25,331 nt of DNA from a virus, in IMG/VR virus record IMGVR_UViG_3300042339_000962, positions 1 through 25,331 of that record. One strand, given 5' to 3'. Made by a program: the position numbers and the translations under genes. The notes under the pieces were generated by a model. That model saw only the letters and a list, made by a program, of their open reading frames with translations. It ran no database searches and had not been told where the DNA came from. Of this stretch, positions 1 through 7,419 are shown piece by piece (within the stretch, counting starts at the first letter, position 1; every line of letters starts with the position of its first letter).

Positions 1-807
1 GACCTGGTCGATGACCATCTCCTGTTTGGCGGACCAATCGGGATCCTTGACCCTCATCTGCTGTTCCCAACCAACCACCGCAGAATGGATGTTGCCGCGA
101 GACTGTTGTTCCCGCTGCTGCATCGCACTCGCCTGTTGCTGCTGATAAAGACCGTGCTGTGCTTTGAGCATAGCAAGTTCCTTCGCGCTTTCCTCATCGA
201 CGTAACCCTCTTCGACCTTTTTCTGGATCTCCGGGGGCAACGTCGCACCGACGAAAGCATCGAGCCGCGACTTGTATTCGCTGATCCTCTTGTGGGCTTC
301 GACCGGGTTGGTCTTCATTAGGGCCATTATCTGGAACCCTTCTGCGACTTCATCGGTGGACAGACCATTCGCGGACATGAAGGTAGTGACCTTTCGGAAT
401 TCATCCGATTCGGCGCGGTATGCATCACGCTCCGTGATCATCTCCTTCCAGCGAGGGTGGTTGTGGAACGGCAGTTTCTTGTCTGCTTCCGGAGAGGATT
501 TGCCCTTCGCTGTGTCGTCCAGACTAGGCGTAGAGTTTCCTTCTCCATAGGCGGATTTGCCGTTGGTTTCCGAGTTGGACGAATCCTCGTCAGCCGATCC
601 TTGCGCCGCGCGTTTTACCGCGTCGAGCAGGGATTTAGGCTTCTTATTAGCGTCCTGGTCGCCCGACTCCGACGAGGTAGTCTGGCTATTTTCTTTAGCG
701 TCGGCCGGCTCCTGTGCAGTTTCCTGTACAGGTGCGGAAATGGGTTCTTGCACAGGAGCGTTGTCCTGCGTTTCGAGGGCGTCGGTTGGCTCGGTTGGAT
801 CGGGCAT
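1..807 (-). CDS. Putative phage scaffolding/head-assembly protein (partial, runs off left edge)
   Basis: An uninterrupted minus-strand frame of 269 codons runs from an ATG at 807 to base 1 with no stop, so the C-terminus is missing. The first ~110 residues are low-complexity and rich in Glu, Asp, Gln, Ser and Pro. After that comes a predicted helical, charged segment with a Gln-rich stretch around residues 215-235. No enzymatic motif is visible. It follows the portal gene, which is where scaffold genes sit in P22-like phages; together with the acidic, Gln-rich, helical composition this suggests a scaffold. That is an inference from position and composition, and a minor structural protein is also possible. 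There is no SD before the ATG, but a good promoter ends 6 nt upstream (see 814-842), suggesting a leaderless mRNA. Confidence 0.6.
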   Translation of the reverse strand, partial: MPDPTEPTDALETQDNAPVQEPISAPVQETAQEPADAKENSQTTSSESGDQDANKKPKSLLDAVKRAAQGSADEDSSNSETNGKSAYGEGNSTPSLDDTAKGKSSPEADKKLPFHNHPRWKEMITERDAYRAESDEFRKVTTFMSANGLSTDEVAEGFQIMALMKTNPVEAHKRISEYKSRLDAFVGATLPPEIQKKVEEGYVDEESAKELAMLKAQHGLYQQQQASAMQQREQQSRGNIHSAVVGWEQQMRVKDPDWSAKQEMVIDQV

Positions 808-813
808 GAGATT

Positions 814-842
814 ACTATACGCTACGATTTATCTTAAATCAA
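814..842 (-). promoter_or_regulatory. Sigma70-like promoter giving a probably leaderless scaffold mRNA
   Basis: On the minus strand, TTGATT (842-837) is followed after exactly 17 nt by TATAGT (819-814). The -35 box overlaps the portal stop codon. Only 6 nt separate the -10 box from the ATG at 807, so a usual start point falls on the A of the start codon. No ribosome-binding site is present in between. This is the best promoter match in the window. Confidence 0.6.
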
Positions 843-2938
843 GCGTTGGGGTACTGGACGCCCTGCGAGCGGATGTCCGCAGGGGACGCGGGAGCGGTCG
901 GTCCGTCCGCACCAGGCGCGCCGGGAGCGGGAGCGACGTTAGTCGCACCGGCGGCACCCTGCATGTTCGGGTCGGAAGCAGGATCGCCTTGGGCGAGCTG
1001 CTTCTGGGCGTTCATGGCTACGATGGACGGCAAGGCCGCACGGATCGCGTCCGTGATGTCCATGCCATCGTCCATGCGTTTGAGGGCTTCCTTCGCCATG
1101 AATTCGGGATTCATGCCGGGGATCTGGAGCAGGATTGGGGCGATACGCTCAAAGTTCTGAATCTGGATCGCCTTGTTGGGGCGACCGTTGGAGCCGGCTT
1201 CGACTTCAAGCATCAGCTCCTGGGCGACTTCGCTGGCGGTGAGCTGCGGCCATACGGCACCAGGACCGGCGATCTTCATCACCGTCTGCTGGTCCATCTG
1301 TACGAGCAGCACTTGGCCGGCAGCCCGCGCCAGTTCGCCGAGGAAGTCTTCAAGATCGTCCACGTTGGACGACAGACTGGACATACGGCTGCCTTCGGCG
1401 ACGGAGACTTCCGTGGCGGTAGATGCGGACGTGCCGCCGAGGTTAGCTTCCTGGCTACCCACCACACGCATCATGTCGTCCAGTAGCATGGACGTGTCGT
1501 ACAGGCTAGGATCGATGGGTGCGTGTTGGACCGGCTGGAGGATGGAGTTGACGGCCTGTCCAGGCGACAGGTTCTGGAGTTTGATGACCGCGTTAGCCGG
1601 GTGAGCCTGGAGGTTGGAGATGTCCTTCTCGGACAAGGCACCCTCGTAGGTGGCGTACAGGGGGCGGTTGGCGAAGCGATGCTCGCGGAGAGCCTGTCGC
1701 GCGCGGTTGTATTCCTTCTGCACCGGCATCAGCAATCGGACGTCGGAAGGCGGGATGACGTCTCGGTCGGAATCGACTTCGTTGAAGATCAGCGGGAAGA
1801 ACGGCCAGAAGCGTTCAAGGTCTAGGACCGGTGCTTCCGGTTCCTTGAGGAAGTCGTGGTAGCCGTCGCACACGACGTACACCAGTCCGTCTTTCTTGGA
1901 ATAGATTTCCCAGATGGTAGCCTTGTCGCAGTTCTCGTCGCCTTCGTTCTTGTCTTCGTAGGCCGTGAATTCCTTACCAAGGTCGATCTTGTAGACTTCC
2001 TTCACTTCGTCCAGGTCGAGGACGAATTCCTGGGCGATCCAGTCAGCACCCACGAAGCCGGACAACTGACGGCACTTCGGATCGACGATGATGGAACTGG
2101 ACATCGGGAAGTCGAAGACGATGCCTTCTCGTACGATGACGTCCTGCTTGGACTGGAGGGAATTGAGGAGCAGGCGGAGCTGTTCCATCTTCTCATTGTC
2201 TTCAGAGAACTTCTCGTCCTGCTTGTCAGCACCGAGACGCTCAAGGGTCGTCATCTGTTCCGTGATGTCGGTGATACGCTCCACGTCTTCCGGACGCTTC
2301 TCCATCGTGCGCTGGTAACCGATCTTCACATAGCCCACGCCGTTCACGCAGGTGCGACGGACGAGCTGTTTCATCTGCCCTTTGAACGACGGCTGCTGTT
2401 CCTGGAGCTGATAGTGGGCGACAATCTCAAGGGTCTTCGCCACCTTGTCCAACATACGGCGACGCTCGAAACCCTGCTGTGCGTCCTGGATCGTCTGAAT
2501 CATCACAGGATCCATGGGCTGTCCGGTCGCCATCGAATTCTGCATGGACGTCTGGATGGACTGGAAAGACGACATGTCGCCCTCCCAACTGGCGAAGTCC
2601 AGAGTCTCGCGTCGCTTGGCGACGAACTTTGGATTCTTGGCGTACAGGGCGGAGACTCGCTGGCCGACGTGACGCTGGACGATGTTGGCGACGTAGCGGT
2701 CATCGGTGTCGTTGGACGACCATTGCTTGCCCATGTAGAAGTCCGTGTCTTCCTTCATCTTGTCAAAGGACTTCTTCCAATGCTTCTTGGCGCGTTCGAC
2801 CTTCTTGACGAGTGCCTTGACCAGGGCGGCGCGGGAAGGACCGGGCTTCTCGGCGTCGCGGGTGATCGCCGACAAGGGCTTAACCTCCGGCTGCATCGGT
2901 TCTGCCGGGAATCCCTCGCTCTCGTATTCGTTTTCCAT
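839..2938 (-). CDS. Portal protein (P22-like podovirus type)
   Basis: The 699-aa protein would form the dodecameric portal ring at the capsid vertex through which DNA is packaged and ejected. The call rests on the region around residues 80-110 (DRYVANIVQRHVGQRVSALY, then KNPKFVAKRR), on size close to the P22 portal (~725 aa), and on position directly downstream of TerL. The N-terminus is acidic, then basic and helical. Residues ~130-160 hold a Met/Gln-rich segment, and the C-terminal ~50 residues are Ala/Pro/Gly-rich and probably disordered. The ATG at 2938 lies 15 nt after the TerL stop, in an A-rich spacer without SD. The long plus-strand open frames across this gene are antisense shadows of GC-rich coding DNA. 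Confidence 0.88.
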   Translation of the reverse strand: MENEYESEGFPAEPMQPEVKPLSAITRDAEKPGPSRAALVKALVKKVERAKKHWKKSFDKMKEDTDFYMGKQWSSNDTDDRYVANIVQRHVGQRVSALYAKNPKFVAKRRETLDFASWEGDMSSFQSIQTSMQNSMATGQPMDPVMIQTIQDAQQGFERRRMLDKVAKTLEIVAHYQLQEQQPSFKGQMKQLVRRTCVNGVGYVKIGYQRTMEKRPEDVERITDITEQMTTLERLGADKQDEKFSEDNEKMEQLRLLLNSLQSKQDVIVREGIVFDFPMSSSIIVDPKCRQLSGFVGADWIAQEFVLDLDEVKEVYKIDLGKEFTAYEDKNEGDENCDKATIWEIYSKKDGLVYVVCDGYHDFLKEPEAPVLDLERFWPFFPLIFNEVDSDRDVIPPSDVRLLMPVQKEYNRARQALREHRFANRPLYATYEGALSEKDISNLQAHPANAVIKLQNLSPGQAVNSILQPVQHAPIDPSLYDTSMLLDDMMRVVGSQEANLGGTSASTATEVSVAEGSRMSSLSSNVDDLEDFLGELARAAGQVLLVQMDQQTVMKIAGPGAVWPQLTASEVAQELMLEVEAGSNGRPNKAIQIQNFERIAPILLQIPGMNPEFMAKEALKRMDDGMDITDAIRAALPSIVAMNAQKQLAQGDPASDPNMQGAAGATNVAPAPGAPGADGPTAPASPADIRSQGVQYPNA

Positions 2939-2946
2939 TTAAAGTA

Positions 2947-2974
2947 TTTATGTTCAGAAACCGCCCATCTGCAA
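2947..2974 (-). promoter_or_regulatory. Possible weak promoter for the portal gene
   Basis: On the minus strand TTGCAG (2974-2969) is followed after 16 nt by CATAAA (2952-2947), which ends 8 nt before the portal ATG. Both boxes are imperfect. It is listed mainly because the geometry matches the other near-leaderless starts in this genome. Confidence 0.25.
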
Positions 2975-4555
2975 GAGATTGCGTCGCGCCTCGTCCCACT
3001 TGGCCGACATCTTCACCCATGCGAGCGTACCGCTCCTGGGGATGTCGGAGGGTTTCTCATAGGTGCGGGACGCGCTGACCATAGTGCCGAGCAGCAAGCC
3101 GACCAGACCCATAGCGTCCACGAAGTCGTCGTGTCGGGCTGAAGGGAACTTGAGCATTTCAGTCTCCGCGTCTGCCCACCAGGGGGCGAACTTGGGGAAG
3201 AATACCTTGCCCATCGCCATGCGTCCACGGATCGCTTGCGCGCGGGTCTGCTTGTCTTTGACAGGGGTAATCTCCTCCACGACAGTCCAGATGCCTCGCT
3301 CCTGCTGGACCTTACGCAGGAACGGACCAATGGACTGGGAGATATGACCGCGTTCCGCTCCCCACTTGGCGGGCTTGTGTCGGGACATCAAGTCGATCAT
3401 GCCGTCGATGACCTGGTCCGTACTGGCGCGACGCCACCACACGTCCGGCAGGATCCACACGTTGTCTTCCTCGTCCAGGCCGAAGGGAAGCAGCACGGTC
3501 TTGTCAGCCGTCTGGGCGGTAGAAACGGCATGGTCGGATACGCAGTAGTACCGGAGGTTCTTGGGAATCTCGCTAGGGTAAGGCTTCAGCCAGTCACGGC
3601 GGAAGAAGTCGCCGTCGTCGGGAGTAGGCTTTCCCTGGTACAGGGCGGAGAATCCCTTGGGGTTGAGGCGGCGAATCTCGTTCAAGAAGTCCAAGCCATA
3701 ACGCTCCGGCCATAGGGCTTGACCGATAGGGCGTTCCATCGGGTCATTGTCCACGGCGATAGCCGGCAACGCCAGGATACGCCATTGCTGGGCGACTTCG
3801 TCGTTGTAGCAGGGATTCTTCGGGTCGGTGAGGCGACCAACTAGGTCATCCTCATGCCACCGGGTCATAATGATTACCACCCTGGCGCCGGCCATCAGTC
3901 GGGTCATCGCCACCTGCGTGAACCACTCCCACAGCTTGTCACGCTCACGCTTGGAGTCTGCCTCCTCGCGGTCCTTGATCGGGTCATCGATGACCAGCAA
4001 GTCAGCACCACGGCCAGTAAGACCGCCACCCACGCCCACGAAGTTGGCTAGTCCGCCCTCCTCGGTCTGGAGCTTGTCGGAAGACTGGCTGCCGGTCCGC
4101 AGCTTGCACCCAGGGAAGACCTGGCGGTACGAAGGCGAACGCATGATTTCACGGACGGAACGTCCGAAGTCCTGCGCCACGTCGGCGTTGTAGGTGGCGA
4201 AGATGACCTGGCGGTATGGGTCTTTGCCCAAGAACCACGCCGGGAAACGGCGGGACGCCAGTTCCGACTTACCATGTCGAGGCGGCATGGAGATGATCAG
4301 ACGCTGGTACGCTCCACGCTCAACCTGCTCCAAGGCCGCGCAGATCGTGGCGTGGTGCTTCACAGGTTCGTACCTGGAGCGGTCAACATTGTCCGGGTCT
4401 TCCGGGTCGGGCATGGTCATCGACGTGAAGTCGATGAGCGACTCCCTCGCCCGCTTGACGCGGAGAAGCCGGGTGGCAGCCGCCAACTGCGACTCCACCT
4501 CGGCAATCTCTGCCAACCTGCGTTTCTCTTCGGCGTTGGGAGCCTTCTTGGGCAT
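2954..4555 (-). CDS. Terminase large subunit (TerL, packaging ATPase-nuclease)
   Basis: The 533-aa protein is the ATP-driven DNA packaging motor and headful nuclease. The N-terminal ATPase domain has Walker A PPRHGKSE (residues 91-98), Walker B LLVIDDP (186-192) and a TRWHEDDL motif (231-238) typical of phage terminases. The C-terminal RNase H-like nuclease shows acidic positions at D341 (VSDHA), E401 (WGAERG) and HDDFVDA (475-481). Length and motif order are normal for an intact TerL. The ATG at 4555 overlaps the fibre-gene TAA by one base (TAATG), so translation is probably coupled to the fibre gene. A small-subunit gene would be expected just upstream, but here the candidate lies about 10 kb away at 14293-14823. 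Confidence 0.95.
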   Translation of the reverse strand: MPKKAPNAEEKRRLAEIAEVESQLAAATRLLRVKRARESLIDFTSMTMPDPEDPDNVDRSRYEPVKHHATICAALEQVERGAYQRLIISMPPRHGKSELASRRFPAWFLGKDPYRQVIFATYNADVAQDFGRSVREIMRSPSYRQVFPGCKLRTGSQSSDKLQTEEGGLANFVGVGGGLTGRGADLLVIDDPIKDREEADSKRERDKLWEWFTQVAMTRLMAGARVVIIMTRWHEDDLVGRLTDPKNPCYNDEVAQQWRILALPAIAVDNDPMERPIGQALWPERYGLDFLNEIRRLNPKGFSALYQGKPTPDDGDFFRRDWLKPYPSEIPKNLRYYCVSDHAVSTAQTADKTVLLPFGLDEEDNVWILPDVWWRRASTDQVIDGMIDLMSRHKPAKWGAERGHISQSIGPFLRKVQQERGIWTVVEEITPVKDKQTRAQAIRGRMAMGKVFFPKFAPWWADAETEMLKFPSARHDDFVDAMGLVGLLLGTMVSASRTYEKPSDIPRSGTLAWVKMSAKWDEARRNLLQMGGF

Positions 4556-6504
4556 TAGGCTTGGCTAGGAGGGCTGTAGGTAACTCCGCCGGCTCCGTCG
4601 GAGTAGACGGTTACGGTTCCTTGCATGTTGGTGTAGAATGTATCTCCGACCTGCGTTCCGCTTGGATCGTACTGACTTGTGCCGTCGGTTACGACAAACG
4701 AGCTTGATGCTAGGTTCCAAGTGATACCATACGGAGTATACCCGATGGATGGCGTACCAATGGTGTTTCCATTGCTGTCCGAGTTTCCGGAATAAAACCA
4801 GTCAGTACCATCAAAGTAACTGATGCTTGCGTTTATGTCTTTGTTTCCAGAGTAAAGAACATCTCCGCTGCCAAACAGAAATCCAGCAACAGCCTGGCCG
4901 ATGCTTTGTCCGTTCAAAGTTATGGACGAAGTAGAAATTACAGTAGAGAGAACAGAAGAGAATTGAGCCGATCCGTTCACTCGCAGCTTGTAACCATTTG
5001 AGTCTGCCGCTCCAATCGCCACGTTGCCAGCGGCGTCAATGATCGTTGGAGTCGCATCCGGTGACGTGCTGTCTTCTACCACAAGGGCGTTTCCGGTTCC
5101 CTTCTGCGTCACGCGGAGTGCGGGGCTGGTGCTGGTGACATCAATGGCCTGGACGGCAGAGAAGACATTTCCGTTCTGCAACGAAGCAACAACCTTCCAT
5201 GCGCCGGTGCCGTCTCGGAAGTTAAGATTTGCACCGCCAGTAGTGATCCACATGTCGCCAGCGGTCGTCGCGGCGGGCGAAGTTCCACCGATGCCGATGT
5301 TTAGTCCAGCGACTCCGCCGACAGGGGTGAAGTTGACCTTTCCGGTGAACGTGTCGCCGTTCACGTTGGCTGGCGTAAAGCCAAGCGCGCCGGTGACATT
5401 GGAATAAGTCACCGAAGCGTCCGATCCTGGATCGCCTTGCGGGCCTTGCGGGCCGGTGTCGCCTTGAATACCCTGGCTTCCCGCCTGCGCCACAAGCGTC
5501 CAGTAGATAGGAGTAGACTCCGGCGGATTTCCTTGGTTGCCAGCACCGCTTCCCTGGAAATTAGAAACATAACTTGAACCATAACGACTAACCACGTCTC
5601 CGGTGTTGTAGTATGCTCCGCTATTCCATTCACCTTCCCAGTTGACGATGCCCTGGCCGTCCGCTCCATCCGCTCCATCCGCTCCATTTGCTCCGGTGTC
5701 GCCTTTCTGGGCGACGAGTTGCCAGCTTCCGGGGTAGGCAATCGGATCATATCCAGCCGCGCCGATGAAGTTCTTCAGAACGTAACTGGATCCGCCAAAG
5801 GTGACGTAATCGTTGGTGTTGTAGGTGACGCCACCATCGTATTCACCTTGGTAAATCCACGCATTGCCGGCAGAACCTTGCGGACCTGGGTCGCCTTGGA
5901 TGCCTTGCTGTCCGTCTTGCCCCGGCTGGCCTTGATTTCCTTGCGGACCGGCTGGACCGACAGGTCCGACGATCAGAGGAATGCTCGCGGCAGCGTCAAC
6001 CGCCACCTGGGCGTGGACCTGTGCGGAGTTTTTCGCCTGCAAGGCGGTGTTGGCGTAGCCTTGCGCCGTTCCAGCGTAGCCTTGGGCGAGAATCGCCGAA
6101 GATTCAGAGATATCTCGCGCAGCTTCAGCACCATCTTTGGCGGCAATGGCGTCCAGGGCGTTCTGGGACGTCAGAACTGCCTCAAGTTCAGCCACTTTAG
6201 CGTCACCAGCGTCGTTTACCAGTCCAACCTGCTGCGCGCCGGCAGCATTTACAGCCTGCACAGGTCCATCCGTGAGCAACGGTTCAACTTCCTCGGCGAT
6301 GGCAGGGAGATTGAGGGCAGTCGTACGCACCAAACCATCGTCGGCCTGGATTTCACCAAGCCGGGAGATGGTGTCGTTGAGTGCGGCCTGCACATTGTTC
6401 AGCTCCTGGTCGATTTTCTGCCCCTGATGGGGGGTGGTGGGGTTGGACTGGCTGAAATCCGTAAACGAATACGAGCGGTCGTATGGAGCAGGAGGCTGAC
6501 TCAT
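4555..6504 (-). CDS. Collagen-like tail fibre / receptor-binding protein
   Basis: This 649-aa protein is probably a virion fibre. Residues 1-60 form a conserved-looking N-terminal module (YDRSYSFTDFSQ, then an amphipathic helix). Residues ~100-175 are Ala-rich and probably coiled coil. Three collagen-like Gly-X-Y tracts (about 180-213, 268-285, 342-361) alternate with two ~52-residue modules (about 215-266 and 287-340). Those modules share W...G.Y..GDxV...GSSYV...W.LVAQ, resembling carbohydrate-binding modules of the CBM5/12 (chitin-binding) type. A GALGFTPANVNGDTFTG element (372-388), common in tail fibres, and a Ser/Gly/Asn-rich C-terminus follow. The frame is open to 6717, but the extension is Arg/Pro/His-rich and crosses the palindrome and promoter, so ATG 6504 is preferred. 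Third codon positions are AT-richer than elsewhere. Host range is the likely role. Confidence 0.8.
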   Translation of the reverse strand: MSQPPAPYDRSYSFTDFSQSNPTTPHQGQKIDQELNNVQAALNDTISRLGEIQADDGLVRTTALNLPAIAEEVEPLLTDGPVQAVNAAGAQQVGLVNDAGDAKVAELEAVLTSQNALDAIAAKDGAEAARDISESSAILAQGYAGTAQGYANTALQAKNSAQVHAQVAVDAAASIPLIVGPVGPAGPQGNQGQPGQDGQQGIQGDPGPQGSAGNAWIYQGEYDGGVTYNTNDYVTFGGSSYVLKNFIGAAGYDPIAYPGSWQLVAQKGDTGANGADGADGADGQGIVNWEGEWNSGAYYNTGDVVSRYGSSYVSNFQGSGAGNQGNPPESTPIYWTLVAQAGSQGIQGDTGPQGPQGDPGSDASVTYSNVTGALGFTPANVNGDTFTGKVNFTPVGGVAGLNIGIGGTSPAATTAGDMWITTGGANLNFRDGTGAWKVVASLQNGNVFSAVQAIDVTSTSPALRVTQKGTGNALVVEDSTSPDATPTIIDAAGNVAIGAADSNGYKLRVNGSAQFSSVLSTVISTSSITLNGQSIGQAVAGFLFGSGDVLYSGNKDINASISYFDGTDWFYSGNSDSNGNTIGTPSIGYTPYGITWNLASSSFVVTDGTSQYDPSGTQVGDTFYTNMQGTVTVYSDGAGGVTYSPPSQA

Positions 6505-6512
6505 ACGCGGAT

Positions 6513-6540
6513 AGTGTACCAATCCGGCTATAGAAGCAAG
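6513..6540 (-). promoter_or_regulatory. Possible promoter for the tail fibre–TerL transcript
   Basis: On the minus strand TTGCTT (6539-6534) or CTTGCT (6540-6535) lies 15-16 nt before TACACT (6518-6513). The -10 box ends 8 nt from the ATG at 6504 and no SD intervenes. Spacing is slightly short, so the call is tentative. Confidence 0.35.
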
Positions 6541-6549
6541 AGATGGCGA

Positions 6550-6569
6550 TGCGGAGATTAATCTCCGCA
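6550..6569. promoter_or_regulatory. Perfect 20-bp palindrome, candidate operator
   Basis: TGCGGAGATTAATCTCCGCA is exactly self-complementary with no loop. It lies 45 bp upstream of the fibre ATG and just outside the possible fibre promoter. Perfect even-centred dyads of this length suit binding by a homodimeric regulator. As RNA it could also form a short hairpin, but there is no adjacent T-tract on either strand, so a terminator is unlikely. Confidence 0.55.
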
Positions 6570-6830
6570 AAATGTAGGAGAAAGTTTTTGAGTTACGCGG
6601 ATTTTTCCGAGCGGGGGAGGAATAAGAATGTGCGCGGCGCGCGTGGGCGTGGGCGGGGGTGCGCCTGGGACGCGGGTGTGCGCGTACGCACAGCTGCGCG
6701 CGACGCCCGCAGATCACGCGCGCGGTTAGATCGCGGGCGTTAGGCGCGTCAGGTGACGCCTGTGCGGGCGTTCCATCTCGGCCCGGAAGTCACGACGCCC
6801 AAAAGCCAGGCCTGTGACAATCGGGGGCAA

Positions 6831-6912
6831 GACGCCTCCAAGCTCGCCCCGGATGGGCAACCCTGCACCGCCTCGCCCTGACGCCTCCACGCCCCTCCCA
6901 GACGCCTCCACG
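6831..6912 (+). repeat. Three short direct repeats GACGCCTCCA
   Basis: The 10-mer occurs at 6831-6840, 6880-6889 and 6901-6910, all in the same orientation; the last two extend to GACGCCTCCAC. Related GACGCC words occur at 6794 and 6915. The spacings (49 and 21 bp) are irregular. The repeats could be protein-binding sites upstream of the island or the result of local slippage; neither is shown by the sequence. Confidence 0.4.
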
Positions 6913-7003
6913 ACGACGCCAAGGGTCGAGCATCCTCTCGCTTGCGTGACACTTGGGAACGAGGCGGGGAAGCACCCCGGAAAAAGATCTTTGAAAAAAA
7001 GGC

Positions 7004-7031
7004 TTGTGCTGATGGATGTCCTCCATACTGT
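7004..7031 (+). promoter_or_regulatory. Possible promoter for the plus-strand island
   Basis: TTGTGC (7004-7009) is followed after 16 nt by TACTGT (7026-7031). A run of A residues (6994-7000) just upstream could act as an UP-like element. Matches to the consensus are weak. It is proposed because some promoter is needed here and this is the most promoter-like stretch of the gap. Confidence 0.25.
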
Positions 7032-7058
7032 CGGAGGAGTCGCCCCGATGCGACATCC
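7014..7058 (+). promoter_or_regulatory. Foldable leader that could hide an SD sequence
   Basis: CCTCC (7020-7024) can pair with GGAGG (7033-7037), masking the GGAGGAG SD that stands 8 nt before an in-frame ATG at 7048. GTCGC (7039-7043) can pair with GCGAC (7050-7054) across that same ATG. GGATGTC (7014-7020) can close the structure with GACATCC (7052-7058), in competition with the second hairpin. The pairing is visible in the sequence; a regulatory role is inferred. Confidence 0.4.
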
Positions 7059-7080
7059 AAAAAACCCAATAAACACCGAT

Positions 7081-7383
7081 ATGAAACCCACCACCGCCCA
7101 ACGCATCAACGCACTCGCCGCCTGGCTCACCGCTCACGACTGGAAGCTTTCCGGCAACGACGAAGTCCGCACCCCGGAATCCCTCAATGCGAAACCTGTT
7201 CCCGACTTCCACGGCGACCGAGTCATCGACGCCTACATCGACAACAATGTCGGTTATGAGTACTTCGCCGTGATGACCTTCGGCGAGTCTGCCACGGCCC
7301 ACGAACTTCCCGACCGGATGCTGACCGACGATGATTGCATCACCCACGACGGCGTCACCTACATCGTCGTCTGCCTCGGCTAA
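7081..7383 (+). CDS. Unknown small acidic protein, first gene of the plus-strand island
   Basis: This 100-aa protein is not recognised. It starts with a helical segment (TTAQRINALAAWLTAHDWKL), followed by an acidic, mixed strand/helix region ending in a hydrophobic TYIVVCLG. It has no signal peptide, membrane segment or catalytic signature. The ATG at 7081 is preferred because its upstream AACCCAATAAACACCGAT resembles the C/A-rich leaders of the following genes. An in-frame ATG at 7048 preceded by GGAGGAG would add 11 residues and is a real alternative. It opens a run of ten same-strand genes with no clear functional marker. Confidence 0.7.
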   Translation: MKPTTAQRINALAAWLTAHDWKLSGNDEVRTPESLNAKPVPDFHGDRVIDAYIDNNVGYEYFAVMTFGESATAHELPDRMLTDDDCITHDGVTYIVVCLG

Positions 7384-7419
7384 CCCCTTCCCAACCCAAC
7401 ACCCAACACACCCACACCG
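7384..7419 (+). repeat. C/A-rich G-free leader (representative of a repeated family)
   Basis: The gap between the first two island genes is almost entirely C and A and contains CCCAACCCAACACCCAAC. Close relatives precede other island genes: 7786-7819, 8195-8229, 8458-8497, about 9348-9375, 9916-9934, 10187-10219 and, more weakly, 10742-10777. The shared core is roughly ACCCAACACCCAACCA. None contains an SD sequence. They probably act as unstructured ribosome-loading leaders. Shared sequence could also promote recombination between cassettes. Confidence 0.6.

Larger units (their letters stand above)
6505..7080. other. 576-bp non-coding divergent gap between the fibre gene and the plus-strand island
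   Basis: No convincing gene is seen on either strand. From the fibre side it holds a possible promoter and a perfect 20-bp palindrome. A very G+C-rich stretch (about 6630-6780) follows, with short dyads such as TGTGCG-CGTA-CGCACA and GCGTC-AGGT-GACGC. Next come three copies of GACGCCTCCA and an A-rich tract (6981-7000). Last is a foldable segment with the only strong SD-like sequence of the island (7033-7039). Minus-strand frames here are Arg/Gly/Val-rich and repeat VEASGRG, as expected of antisense GC-rich DNA. Confidence 0.6.

Noticed and set aside
1856-3142. Long plus-strand open frame (428 codons) across the portal gene and the TerL end
   Set aside because: Antisense shadow: the minus strand carries the recognisable portal and TerL. 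The plus-strand translation is Leu/Val/Asp/His-rich with no motif.
6505-6717. N-terminal extension of the fibre protein to an ATG at 6717
   Set aside because: The extra 71 residues are Arg/His/Pro/Ser-rich, cross a perfect palindrome and a promoter-like region, and ATG 6504 begins a typical fibre N-terminus.
6726-7347. Overlapping minus-strand frames of 106-185 codons in the divergent gap
   Set aside because: Gly/Arg/Val-rich, mutually overlapping and opposite to the first island gene; repeats in the protein only reflect the GACGCCTCCA DNA repeats.
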